DNA of 40,090 nucleotides. Source: Alishewanella jeotgali KCTC 22429 (GTDB taxonomy: Bacteria > Pseudomonadota > Gammaproteobacteria > Enterobacterales > Alteromonadaceae). Location of the stretch: contig NZ_AHTH01000015.1 of assembly GCF_000245735.1 (NCBI RefSeq), positions 1 to 40,090 of the forward strand, in the 5' to 3' direction. This document shows positions 8,645-16,672 of the stretch, in pieces (the first letter of the stretch is position 1; each line of letters opens with the position of its first letter). The notes beneath the pieces are model-generated. The model was not told where the DNA came from, did not search any database, and was given only the letters and a program-made list of their open reading frames with translations. The position numbers and the translations under genes were made by a program.

Positions 8645-8895
8645 CCTTAAGTTCCTTGAGTTTTGCTACTGTTCTAACATTTAAAGTTAAAACCAGCTAA
8701 GCAACTTTAAAAATCCAGATAGTTTCCAAATCAGAAAACTGCCACAATCTTTCTGAGATGACAAGCTAATACTTAAGTTATACTAGCCTCAATTCTCAAA
8801 ACTGTAAGTCTGGTTTTTTAATCAGTGTATCTTATACATACACATGTTAATTTGGAGAGTTTCCCTCATTCCTTAAGGACAATATTCAAAGCAAA

Positions 8896-9090
8896 TTACT
8901 TCAAAGCCCCCTCATCTCTTAATTTTAATTTTTCTCCGATCCACTCCTGAATCTCACTCTCTACCCAGGCCACCATTCTGGCACCTAATTTCACCGGCTT
9001 TGGAAAGCGCCCTTCTGCGATAAATTTATACACAGTTGATCGTGCCAGGCCGGTGCAATCCATTACGGTTTTTAATTTGATAAGTTTCAT
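8896..9090 (-). CDS. AlpA-family DNA-binding regulator
   Basis: A 64-residue protein made almost entirely of an AlpA/MerR-like winged helix: TGLARSTVYKFIAEGRFPKPVKLG, then VAWVESEIQEWI, the standard signature of this phage and genomic-island family. Such proteins regulate excision or integrase genes of P4-like satellites and islands. GAGGA precedes the ATG by 7 nt. It is divergent from radC and lies close to an integrase remnant (12303-12398), which fits a shared origin in a decayed integrative element. Confidence 0.85.
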   Translation of the reverse strand: MKLIKLKTVMDCTGLARSTVYKFIAEGRFPKPVKLGARMVAWVESEIQEWIGEKLKLRDEGALK

Positions 9091-9230
9091 GGTCAGGTCC
9101 TCGTATTAGTCCAGACCATGTGCCTGATGCGTTTTTTTTAACTTATAGGCGCCAGCAGCCAAATCGAAAAAATCTCAGACCTATATCACCTATGTGCATA
9201 AGCAAATAAATGCCTTTAAGGAGATATACC

Positions 9231-9707
9231 ATGACACCAAAACCTACCCCTGCCGATGTTGTTAAATGGTCCGTTGCTGCACTGGAAATTCTGGATAAAG
9301 CCGCAACGCTAATTGCCAAGAAGTACGCACGCAAAGACGCCTTTACCAGTCCCGATGTCACCAAGGAATATTTGAAATACCGTATGGCGCATCATGGGCG
9401 TGAAGTCTTCGCGGTGATCCTGCTGGATAACCAGCACCGGCTTATTGAGTTTTGTGAGCTGTTTCACGGCACCATTGACGCTGCACCGGTTTACCCGCGT
9501 GAAGTAGTGAAACTGGTACTGGAGCATAACGCTGGCGCTGTGATCTTTGCACATAACCATCCGTCTGGTGTGGCTGAGCCATCTGAAGCAGATAAGCGCA
9601 TTACCAAACGTTTAACCGATGCGCTGGCGCTAATTGATGTAAAAGTGCTGGACCATATCGTTGTGGGTGAAACGCCAGTGTCTTTTGCCGAACGTGGGCT
9701 GATTTAG
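9231..9707 (+). CDS. radC: RadC-family JAB/MPN domain protein
   Basis: A 158-residue RadC-like protein with the JAMM metal site: E58, then HNHPSG (108-113) and the aspartate at 121 (PSEAD). The start at 9231 is chosen because AAGGAG (9218-9223) sits 7 nt upstream; an upstream ATG at 9210 overlaps that site. It is shorter than housekeeping RadC (~220 residues) because the N-terminal helix-hairpin-helix part is missing, which is typical of the island-borne form. Despite its name, the family is not needed for DNA repair in tested bacteria, and its role on islands is unknown. Neighbours are AlpA (divergent) and an IS66 element downstream. Confidence 0.9.
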   Translation: MTPKPTPADVVKWSVAALEILDKAATLIAKKYARKDAFTSPDVTKEYLKYRMAHHGREVFAVILLDNQHRLIEFCELFHGTIDAAPVYPREVVKLVLEHNAGAVIFAHNHPSGVAEPSEADKRITKRLTDALALIDVKVLDHIVVGETPVSFAERGLI

Positions 9708-9751
9708 CGCCAACGGCAAGCTTTTACACCAACCGCAAAACGGCATAAATG

Positions 9752-9784
9752 CCAAGTTCCCAAATTAGTCTTTTGGGAACTTGG
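9752..9784. repeat. 13-bp inverted repeat after radC
   Basis: CCAAGTTCCCAAA (9752-9764) and TTTGGGAACTTGG (9772-9784) pair perfectly across a 7-nt loop. No T-run follows. It could end radC transcription, or be part of the decayed integrase region into which IS66 inserted. Confidence 0.5.
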
Positions 9785-9904
9785 AAAGCCTTATAAACCG
9801 GCACTGTCACTTTTTGCACTGTAAGCGTAACGCCAACCACACATTCCAATCCTAACTGATCAACTTTACCCTGACTGCCACTATCAACTGTCAGGGTAAT
9901 CATC

Positions 9905-10189
9905 ATGCACCGCACCAAAGAACAATGGCTGGCCTTGTTTGCCGAGCAAGCCCAAAGTGGTCTCACCCAAACTGAATTTGCAAAACGCCAGGGCATCATT
10001 CCTACGTATTTTAGTTATCGCAAGCGTCAGTTGCTGGCGTTTCAGGATGATGACGGTGGCTTTGTTGAGCTCACGCCACAGGGCTTGCAGCTGAATCAAT
10101 CCATTTTACTCCGTAAGCGTGATGTGGAATTGCAGTTTCCAGCCGGCACCGATGCCCTGTGGTTAGCGGCCTTGCTAAGAGCGCTTTGA
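9905..10189 (+). CDS. tnpA: IS66 accessory protein TnpA
   Basis: A 94-residue IS66 OrfA (IS3-like helix-turn-helix): KEQWLALFAEQAQSGLTQTEFAKRQGI recognises DNA as in other IS66 TnpA proteins. It starts 84 bp inside the left end of the element, and its stop lies 2 bp before the ATG of tnpB, so the two are probably translated together. Needed for transposition in studied IS66 elements. It appears intact. Confidence 0.88.
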   Translation: MHRTKEQWLALFAEQAQSGLTQTEFAKRQGIIPTYFSYRKRQLLAFQDDDGGFVELTPQGLQLNQSILLRKRDVELQFPAGTDALWLAALLRAL

Positions 10190-10191
10190 TA

Positions 10192-10548
10192 ATGAAAATG
10201 TTCCTCGATGTGCCCAAGGTCTATTTGCATAAACAGCCAGTCGACTTTCGTAAATCCATTAATGGCTTATCGTTGCTGGTCGAGCAAGAGATGCAGCTCT
10301 CGCCTTTTAGTGGCGCACTGTTTGTGTTCTGCAATCAGCAGCGCACCCGGTTAAAAGTGCTGTACTGGGATAGCACCGGCTTTTGCCTGTGGTACAAACG
10401 GCTTGAAAAAGACAAGTTTCGCTGGCCACGGCAAATGCCAGGTAAAGTGTTAGCCATTAGCGAGCAGCAGTGGCATTGGTTGTTGCAAGGTGTCGATATT
10501 CAAAAAATCACCGCGCATCAGCCACTGCATTACCAAAGTGTGGGCTGA
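10192..10548 (+). CDS. tnpB: IS66 accessory protein TnpB (Orf2)
   Basis: A 118-residue IS66 Orf2 protein, unrelated to the IS605 TnpB nuclease. Typical features are VYLHKQPVDFRKSINGL near the N-terminus and RTRLKVLYWDSTGFCLWYKRLE in the middle, then FRWP. The ATG at 10192 follows the tnpA stop closely. It is essential for IS66 transposition, with unknown biochemical function. No damage is visible. Confidence 0.92.
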   Translation: MKMFLDVPKVYLHKQPVDFRKSINGLSLLVEQEMQLSPFSGALFVFCNQQRTRLKVLYWDSTGFCLWYKRLEKDKFRWPRQMPGKVLAISEQQWHWLLQGVDIQKITAHQPLHYQSVG

Positions 10549-10640
10549 TATGCCGATCGGCTATAAATCCTTGTGATCGCATCCAAAACAATCTAAATCT
10601 TACCAAGCACTTAGCCCGATTGGCCGTTACAATAGCGGCC

Positions 10641-12204
10641 ATGAAAAAGACACCTCAATCCTTACCTGACGATATCGAAACGCTTAAGCGTATGCTGCTT
10701 GAGCAGACGCAAAAGCTTGAGCGCAAACTGGCGCAAAAAGATAAACGCATCGCCAAATTAGAGCGGGTTAACCAGCAGCTGTCGGACAAGCTGCAGCAAT
10801 TGCTGGAGCGTTACAATCTGACGAAGTACCAGAAATTCAGCCCCAGCAGTGAAACCTATGAAGGTGAAGGCGAGGTGTTAAATGAGGCCGAGCAGCTGAT
10901 TGAAGACGATTCAGTAGCGACAGAGCCAGATACTCAGACGACCGAGAGCGCTGAGAAATCCGCCGCTAAGCCACGCCGACCAAGGATTGCCCCTGAGCTG
11001 CCGCGCGTTGACGTTATCCATGACATTGACGATAAAACCTGTGCCTGCTGCGGCCATGCGCTGCATAAAATGGGCGAAGAAGTCAGTGAGCAAATCGAGT
11101 TCGTGCCAGCACAAATCCGGGTGCTGAGAAACGTGCGGCTCAAATACAGCTGCCGGCAGTGTGAGACCAATGGCATGAAGGTGGACATTAAGATTGCCGA
11201 TGTGCCACCGGCGGTTATCCCGAAAAGCATGGCCACACCGAGTCTGCTTGCCCAAATCATCAGCAGCAAAATGCACTATGGCTTGCCGCTGTACCGTCAG
11301 GAGCAGTTGTTTAATCAGGCCGGTATTGAGCTTAGCCGTCAAACGATGAGCCGCTGGCTGATAACCTGTGCAGAGAAACTGAAACCGCTACTGGCGTTAA
11401 TGAAAGCCGAGCTTCTGAAAGCAGCCGGTGCTGTGGGCAGATGAAACCACGGTTAATGTGCTGGATGTTGAGAAAAGCACCTGCTACATGTGGGTATATG
11501 GCTGTGGCTTAGAGCAAAGTACCGGCCCCAAGCTGGTGCTGTTTGATTATCAGGATAGCCGCAGCAGTATACATCCCACCGACTTCCTGGCGGGGCTTAG
11601 CGGTTACCTGCAGGTTGATGGTTATGCCGGATATGAGAAAACCCACGCAACCTTAGTCGGCTGCTGGGCACATGCCAGACGTAAGTTCGTTGAAGCACAA
11701 AAAGCGCAGGGCAAAGGCAAAACGGGTAAGGCGGATGTGGCCCTTAACCATATCCAGAAACTTTATGCACTGGAGAGTAAATTAAAAACCGTGCCGCCTG
11801 ATAAGAAATATGACGCCAGACAAACGCTAGCCAAGCCACTGTTGGAGCAATTCAAAAGCTGGCTGGATAAATCAAGCGAGAGCGTCACGAAAGAAGGTTT
11901 ACTGGGAGCCGCTATAACGTATAGCCTGAATCAGTGGCCTAAGCTTATCCGGTACTTGGATGACGGCAGATTAAATATCGACAACAACCGTGCTGAGCGC
12001 GCAATCAAACCGTTCGTGATTGGACGTAAGGCATGGTTATTTGCCAATACCAAGACGGGAGCACAAGCAAGTGCGGCACTGTACAGCCTGGTTGAAACCG
12101 CCAAAATCAACGGTCTGGAACCCTATGATTACTTATGCCGGTTGCTAACAGAGTTGCCCAAAGCCAATACCCATGAGCAATTACAACAACTTCTGCCTTA
12201 CTGA
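10641..12204 (+). pseudogene. tnpC: IS66 transposase TnpC, frameshifted
   Basis: Two frames together make a full DDE transposase of about 520 residues. The first runs from ATG 10641 to a stop at 11444 and carries a leucine-zipper-like coiled coil, the CACCGHAL zinc-binding motif and the RQTMSRW region. The second is open from 11428 to 12204 and carries the catalytic acids in WADETT, QVDGYAGYE and NNRAERAIKP. The break is one extra G in GCAGCCGGTGCTGTGG near 11431; removing it restores LKAAVLWADETT. There is no slippery run at the site, so this is a mutation (or base-call error) rather than programmed frameshifting. Confidence 0.9.
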
Positions 12205-12302
12205 ACAGCAGCCACACTGCAAGGTGTGGTTGCTGTTACGCTTACTTTGCACTGTGCTGAAGTTCTCAAAACTGCGTTTTAATCGAAAAGAGGAAGTTGA
12301 CT

Positions 12303-12398
12303 ATGGCTGAGGTACAAGCGGTCAAAAGCCTGGACACGGTGAAACTGATTAGTCATTTACTGGACAGGCATTACGGCGGAGGATTTATTTTAATCTGA
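12303..12398 (+). pseudogene. Tyrosine integrase, N-terminal remnant
   Basis: An ATG with AGAGGAAG upstream starts a 31-residue frame beginning MAEVQAVKSLDTVKL and ending LISHLLDRHYGG before it degrades. These residues match the N-terminus of small site-specific recombinases as I remember them (SLDTVKLI..LLDRHYG). After GGGFILI the frame stops, and a +1 frame continues to about 12450 without clear similarity. The catalytic domain is absent. It is probably what is left of the integrase of the element that brought AlpA and RadC. Confidence 0.55.
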
Positions 12399-12459
12399 TT
12401 GACGCGGACCAAAGCTTGATTAACTTCAACTTATTAGGCAAACACCGGTGACATTACCG

Positions 12460-12945
12460 TTAATTTGAAAATTGTATCAGGCGCTGCTTAGCAAGAGCCC
12501 AAGGCAGGCGACGTCCGGCTTTTGCCATTTTATCGTATGCAGCTTGTGCCTCAACAACTGTAAGCATGCCATGCGTGACAAGCTGCTCGACAACCCATAG
12601 CGTCCCTTGAACCAATATCGCTTCTTTTTCGGCAGCCTTCCTAAGCGCTATATCACCGGTAAGCAGTGGGCACTGCTCTTGCCTGGCCAACGCAAGTGCA
12701 AAGCAATCGTTCATGCTTGGACCTGTGTATTTTTGCCTCAGCTCAAAAGAATACATCATAGACTCAGGGCTTAGCTCCCCCAGAGACAAGCCTAAATCAA
12801 TTAGAAATCCGTGTTGCTCACTCAGCTCCTCATGAAATAACACATCTGGAACTTTGAATTGGTAGGGTAAATTGAAAAAGATCTCCAGTAACTGGCCTTC
12901 CTCGAGATCAATGAGAATATTGGCATCACTGATCAACAAGTACAT
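12460..12945 (-). CDS. PIN-domain ribonuclease toxin
   Basis: A 161-residue PIN-domain protein (DUF3368-like). Acidic residues expected to bind Mg2+ are visible: D7 (ISDANILIDLE), E39/E40, D80 (MNDCFALALA) and D98 (LLTGD). PIN toxins cut RNA. The start codon directly follows the stop of the upstream HTH-ImmA gene, and the two form a toxin-antitoxin operon driven from 14065. The C-terminal 50 residues are helical, longer than in VapC (~130 residues). The target RNA cannot be told. Confidence 0.85.
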   Translation of the reverse strand: MYLLISDANILIDLEEGQLLEIFFNLPYQFKVPDVLFHEELSEQHGFLIDLGLSLGELSPESMMYSFELRQKYTGPSMNDCFALALARQEQCPLLTGDIALRKAAEKEAILVQGTLWVVEQLVTHGMLTVVEAQAAYDKMAKAGRRLPWALAKQRLIQFSN

Positions 12946-13998
12946 CTACACAGCCTCAGCTAACATTTGGCGTTGCTTGTGCAGTGCCATCACCGATATT
13001 TGTAACAATTCAGCGGCTTTCGATTCGCTAAGGATCCCCTCAGCTAAGGCGCGATAGACTAATTGCTCAAACAGCAGTGTTTGCTCTTGCGGGTAAGGCT
13101 TCCCTGGCTCTTGCTTACGCCAGCCATTTTGAGAAAACTGGATAAAAATTTGGCGCTTTTTCTCTTGAGTTATAACACCAAGATCAGCACTACGATACAA
13201 ACAGGCCGCCATGCTTAAACCGTATTCATGCTTCAAAAAGTAAAGTTCTTTAGCATCAATGTTCGAGCGCTGCTCACCTAAGTGTTGATAAAGCCCAATG
13301 TCGGGCAATAAAAATGCTGACGCAAAACGATTACACGCCATCTCTTCGTCAACGGAATCATCTAACCGACCATGTAAAATCAGGTGACCAAGTTCGTGTG
13401 CCAACGTGAATCGCTGACGACACCCTGGCCAGTGCGCAGATACCACAATGATAGGCTGCCCTGAAATCTTAGCTTCTAAGCCATCAAATTTATCTGCTTG
13501 GGGTACGTTGCTGACAATGACCAAAATACCTTTAGACTCAAGCAAATCAATTAAGTCAGGTAGCGGATTCATCCCCAGTTGCCAGTCACTACGTACTTTA
13601 GCAGCAACGTGTTCTACCGCAGCTAATGAACTCACCACTGGAATATCAGGATGATAGTCAAAATCCGAAATTGGGAAGTTTGGCCACACATTTTTGAGCG
13701 CCAGCCAGCGTTCAGCTTGGTCGATGACATCAGATTCTATTTTTTTCAGTAGCTTAGCTGGAGCTGACGCTTTCTTGCGATACTCCACCTCACCTAACGT
13801 CACTTGTGCTGGGCGAAAAAAGTATTCAGAACGAACCGACAATGCAGCCGCCAATTTGAGTAAAACACCCGAGGACGGCATACTCTGGTTATGCTCGTAT
13901 TTTTTAACCATGTTGGCACTAATACCAACAATATCACCCAAGGCCTGCATAGACAGGCCAGCAGCAGTACGGGCTCGTTTTATACGCTCTCCAATCAT
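12946..13998 (-). CDS. Xre HTH + ImmA/IrrE metallopeptidase, antitoxin-type regulator
   Basis: A 350-residue two-domain protein. Residues 1-60 form an Xre helix-turn-helix (MQALGDIVGISANMVKKYE). About 120-235 is an ImmA/IrrE (COG2856) zincin with HELGH (201-205) and a third ligand in DEEMACNRFASAFLLP. The last ~100 residues are helical and may end in a second HTH-like helix pair (SKAAELLQISVMALHK). In this family the protein represses its own operon and neutralises the toxin, or degrades a partner under stress. It is first in the operon with the PIN toxin. Its promoter overlaps a long inverted repeat, which supports autoregulation. The metal site appears intact, so it may be an active protease. 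Confidence 0.87.
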   Translation of the reverse strand: MIGERIKRARTAAGLSMQALGDIVGISANMVKKYEHNQSMPSSGVLLKLAAALSVRSEYFFRPAQVTLGEVEYRKKASAPAKLLKKIESDVIDQAERWLALKNVWPNFPISDFDYHPDIPVVSSLAAVEHVAAKVRSDWQLGMNPLPDLIDLLESKGILVIVSNVPQADKFDGLEAKISGQPIIVVSAHWPGCRQRFTLAHELGHLILHGRLDDSVDEEMACNRFASAFLLPDIGLYQHLGEQRSNIDAKELYFLKHEYGLSMAACLYRSADLGVITQEKKRQIFIQFSQNGWRKQEPGKPYPQEQTLLFEQLVYRALAEGILSESKAAELLQISVMALHKQRQMLAEAV

Positions 13999-14006
13999 AC
14001 TGGCCT

Positions 14007-14048
14007 CCGGTTTATAAATATAGTATTTTGTGGACTATTATAAACCGG
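14007..14048 (-). promoter_or_regulatory. Operator palindrome of the PIN/HTH-ImmA operon
   Basis: CCGGTTTATAA (14007-14017) and TTATAAACCGG (14038-14048) are perfect inverted arms. An inner pair ATAGT/ACTAT lies between them. The right arm covers the -10 box of the promoter and the left arm ends 9 bp before the ATG, the layout of an autorepressed operon. Confidence 0.7.
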
Positions 14049-14065
14049 CTAGCTGATTCTGTCGA
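14037..14065 (-). promoter_or_regulatory. Promoter of the PIN/HTH-ImmA operon
   Basis: On the minus strand TCGACA (14065-14060), a 17-bp spacer and TATAAT (14042-14037) form a near-consensus sigma-70 promoter about 40 bp before the ATG at 13998. Confidence 0.75.
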
Positions 14066-14140
14066 TTGGCATCACCGGGTAAAAAGGATGAAGAGCTTGG
14101 AATTGCTGAGATACTTTGCTTTAACGGCTGCAAACGCCGG

Positions 14141-15280
14141 CTATTGTGAGATCACATAGCGAGTACTTCTCCCCCCAGCCGCGGTTTTCACCAAGCACCC
14201 CATTTCAACCAACTGAGCCAAATGCCGGCTTGCGGTTGCCGGACTGACCTTGGCCACTTTGCCGTACTGGCTATTACTGATGCCTTCATTGAAGTCGCCA
14301 TCCAGCAACCGGTTTAGTACTTTTACTTGCTCTTTGCTCAGTTGGGTTTGGTCTACCCGTTGCCAGAAGCGGGTTTTTAGCAGCGTTTGTTCGATATCAG
14401 CCAGCGCCTGCTTTAGGCTAGCGGCTAGCGTGTCGAGAAACCAAACCAACCAAGCAGTGATATCAGTATCGCCTTTTTGGCTTTGCTCAAGAATGTCGTA
14501 ATAGCTGCTTCGCCTTTCCAGGATAGCAACCGACATGGCATAAAAGCGGATCGACTGATGTTCGGCCTGCGCCAGCGCCAGATCAGTCAGCAGCCTGGCC
14601 AAGCGGCCATTGCCATCTTCCAGTGGATGGAGTGTGATAAACCAGAAATGCGCAATACCTGCGCGTAGCAGCGGGTCTAACTTGGCATCATCCCGCGAGC
14701 GGTTAAACCAGTCGATAAAGCAATTAAGCTCGCCTTCCAAAACTTCACGTGGTGGTGCTTCGAAATGCACTTTAGGGCGACCCGCTTCTATTAAACATGG
14801 CCGACCGGAGACCACCTGCATCGGCTCGTTACCGCGAAGCTGCCCGCCCTGCACTCTCTGCATTAGTGAGCTGTCGGTCGGAAATAGCCAGGAGTGCCAC
14901 TGTAATAATCGCTCCTGCGTTAATGGCTGTTGCCAATTACCGATAGCATCGGTCACCATCGCAGCAAGGCCATCTGATTGCGCTGTCGTTGCAACGCTTT
15001 GTTGCTCAGCAATACCTAGCTTTCGGGCTAATGATGAACGCACCACGCTATGGTTAAGTCGCTCTCCTTCAATCGCGCTAGAGGTAAGGATATTGGCAAG
15101 CATGGTATCCAGTGCAGCCTGCTGGTTATTCTGCACGCCCATTTTGCCCAGCAGCACGCCTTGCAAAAAGTGCAGTTCACGTAACTTAGGCATCAGTGTC
15201 GCATGATCATAACGAAAGGCTGGCGATGCATTTTGCTGACGGCCGGGCCAATCGGGTTGTTGCCAGATCCACATAGGCAA
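14141..15280 (-). CDS. Fic-domain AMP-transferase, class II
   Basis: A 379-residue Fic protein. Active-site motif HPLEDGNGRLAR (218-229) has the catalytic H218 and all loop residues. An N-terminal inhibitory motif SSAIEGE (67-73) fits the class II self-inhibited form (S/T-x-x-x-E-G). Residues 1-60 look like the DUF4172 region common to these proteins, and 320-379 form a winged helix (YGKVAKVSPATASRHLAQLVEMG) that may bind DNA. The family transfers AMP from ATP to protein hydroxyls; the target is unknown. It sits alone between the PIN/ImmA pair and the broken AbiE locus, with 117 bp upstream. It is probably functional, since no damage is visible. Confidence 0.9.
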   Translation of the reverse strand: MPMWIWQQPDWPGRQQNASPAFRYDHATLMPKLRELHFLQGVLLGKMGVQNNQQAALDTMLANILTSSAIEGERLNHSVVRSSLARKLGIAEQQSVATTAQSDGLAAMVTDAIGNWQQPLTQERLLQWHSWLFPTDSSLMQRVQGGQLRGNEPMQVVSGRPCLIEAGRPKVHFEAPPREVLEGELNCFIDWFNRSRDDAKLDPLLRAGIAHFWFITLHPLEDGNGRLARLLTDLALAQAEHQSIRFYAMSVAILERRSSYYDILEQSQKGDTDITAWLVWFLDTLAASLKQALADIEQTLLKTRFWQRVDQTQLSKEQVKVLNRLLDGDFNEGISNSQYGKVAKVSPATASRHLAQLVEMGCLVKTAAGGRSTRYVISQ

Positions 15281-15397
15281 GGCTCCTACTGATTGAGGTG
15301 AATACGTTGCACAATCTACTCATATAGTGAGGTGAATGGCAAGATTAATCACCTCATCAAACGCACTAAGAAAATTCTAAGTATCGTTAGACAGGCT

Positions 15398-15808
15398 TCA
15401 CATACCCATATCAAACCTGGTTTTGGGCGAACCATTACTGAGTAACTCCGATGCCATCGCACTGACTTCGGCCTGCACATAAGCCCAATATTCCGGGTTA
15501 TCCACCGTACGCTCCTTGATCTGACTTGGGATAAAACGGCTCATCTCCATATTAAAATCAGCACGTACTTCATCATCTTGCTGTAACTTTTTGATCTGCA
15601 GCTCAAGCGCGGTTCTAAAGTCGTCTTTATGTTTATGTCTTGCCGCTATTTTTTTTTCAACCAGCTCTTTTGATAGCGCTACGCCTCGTTGTTTGATCCA
15701 GACGATATCCCAGATATCGCGCGGTTTAATTCTTCTTGCCCGATAAGCGACGGCAATAAATTTATCTGCCAACGTTTCTTGCAATGACTGCACCGGCACC
15801 AAAATTCC
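15398..15808 (-). pseudogene. abiEii: AbiEii toxin, C-terminal part separated by IS21
   Basis: From about 15808 down to 15398 the frame encodes the last ~137 residues of an AbiEii-type nucleotidyltransferase, beginning GILVPVQSLQETLADKF and including RRIKPRDIWDIVWI. The 15 codons before it (MKPEQVAGQTEIRTE) come from the IS21-family end, so the ATG at 15853 is not native. Joined at CTCGG to the N-terminal part (18409-18909), the protein reads VVPTEGILV without a break and would be about 300 residues, the normal length. The half shown here has no catalytic motif of its own. Confidence 0.9.
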
Positions 15809-15914
15809 CTCGGTGCGTATTTCGGTTTGTCCGGCCACCTGTTCCGGTTTCATCCGGCCAGGCGTTTCGGTGTGATCCGGCCAGCATGATCTGACCTTCG
15901 TTTATCCTCTCTTT

Positions 15915-16661
15915 TTACCCGACTTCTTCACCCTGAACCAGTGTTTTTTTACGTTGTGACTCACCTGTTAATTCCAGTCGGTGGGCATTGTGGATCACTC
16001 TGTCTAACAGCGCATCTGCAACAGTTGGATTATCCATTAAGCCGTACCACTCCGAGACCGGTAACTGACTGACGATGATTGTGCTGCGTTGCTCGTAGCG
16101 ATCTTCAATCACGTCCAGTAAATCGCTCACTTGTTTACCTTTAAATCCCTCAAGGCCCCAATCATCCAAGATCAACATATCTACCTTTTGTAGCTGTACC
16201 AGTTGTTTAAGATAGCTACCATCAGCATGCCCCATTTTCAGGCTTTCCAGTAACCGACCTAACCGATAATACAGCACGCGTTTATTCTGTCGGCAAGCTT
16301 GCTCACCTAAGGCGCAGGCAAGATAGGTTTTGCCGCTGCCGGTGGGCCCGGTTATCAAGATATTCTGGTGGTACGTCAGGTGATGTCCTTGCATAAGTGG
16401 TGTAATTTGTTCAGCTCGCAAGCCGCGCTTTGCCGGATAGCGTAAGCCTTCTGGTGTCGCTTTAAGGCGCAGATTGGCTTGTTTGCGCAAGCGTTGTAAG
16501 CGGGTGTTATCCCGCGCCAGATGTTCTTGCTCGACCAGCAATCCCAATCGTTCATCGAAGCTAAGTTCGGCATAGGTATGGGGCGCCAGGCGTTGTTGCT
16601 CCAGCGCACTGGCCATAGCCGCCAGCTTAAGCTGGCGTAGTTGGATAAGCAGTGAGTCCAT
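15915..16661 (-). CDS. istB: IS21 helper ATPase IstB
   Basis: A 248-residue AAA+ ATPase of the IstB/DnaC type. Walker A is GPTGSGKTYLA, Walker B is MLILDDWG, and the N-terminal LRQLKLAAMASALEQQ helix is typical. IstB forms an ATP-dependent assembly that bends target DNA and activates the IstA transposase. It starts 11 bp after istA, so the two are co-translated. No damage is visible. Confidence 0.95.
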   Translation of the reverse strand: MDSLLIQLRQLKLAAMASALEQQRLAPHTYAELSFDERLGLLVEQEHLARDNTRLQRLRKQANLRLKATPEGLRYPAKRGLRAEQITPLMQGHHLTYHQNILITGPTGSGKTYLACALGEQACRQNKRVLYYRLGRLLESLKMGHADGSYLKQLVQLQKVDMLILDDWGLEGFKGKQVSDLLDVIEDRYEQRSTIIVSQLPVSEWYGLMDNPTVADALLDRVIHNAHRLELTGESQRKKTLVQGEEVG

Positions 16662-16672
16662 TGGTGTTGTCC

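Larger units (their letters stand above)
9821..12245 (+). mobile_element. IS66-family insertion sequence, complete ends
   Basis: The element has inverted ends: GTAAGCGTAACGCCAACCAC at 9821 and the inverse of GTAAGCGTAACAGCAACCAC ending at 12245. It is flanked by the 8-bp direct repeat TTTGCACT (9813-9820 and 12246-12253), the target duplication size of the IS66 family. Inside are the three family genes tnpA, tnpB and tnpC in order. tnpC carries one extra base, so the copy is probably no longer autonomous. The flanks re-join as a non-coding region between radC and an integrase remnant. Confidence 0.93.

Noticed and set aside
8645..8895. Promoter for the dynamin operon
   Set aside because: A TATAAC near 8777-8782 (minus strand) has no acceptable -35 at 15-18 bp; I could not support a call.
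10192..10548. TnpB as an RNA-guided nuclease
   Set aside because: This is the unrelated IS66 Orf2 that shares only the name; it lacks RuvC and zinc-finger motifs.
11428..11444. Programmed frameshift in the IS66 transposase
   Set aside because: IS66 TnpC is normally one frame, and there is no slippery A- or T-run at the junction; one extra base explains it.
14610..15206. Plus-strand frame of 198 codons opposite the Fic gene
   Set aside because: The Ser/Cys-rich product has no recognisable fold, while the minus strand encodes a complete Fic protein.
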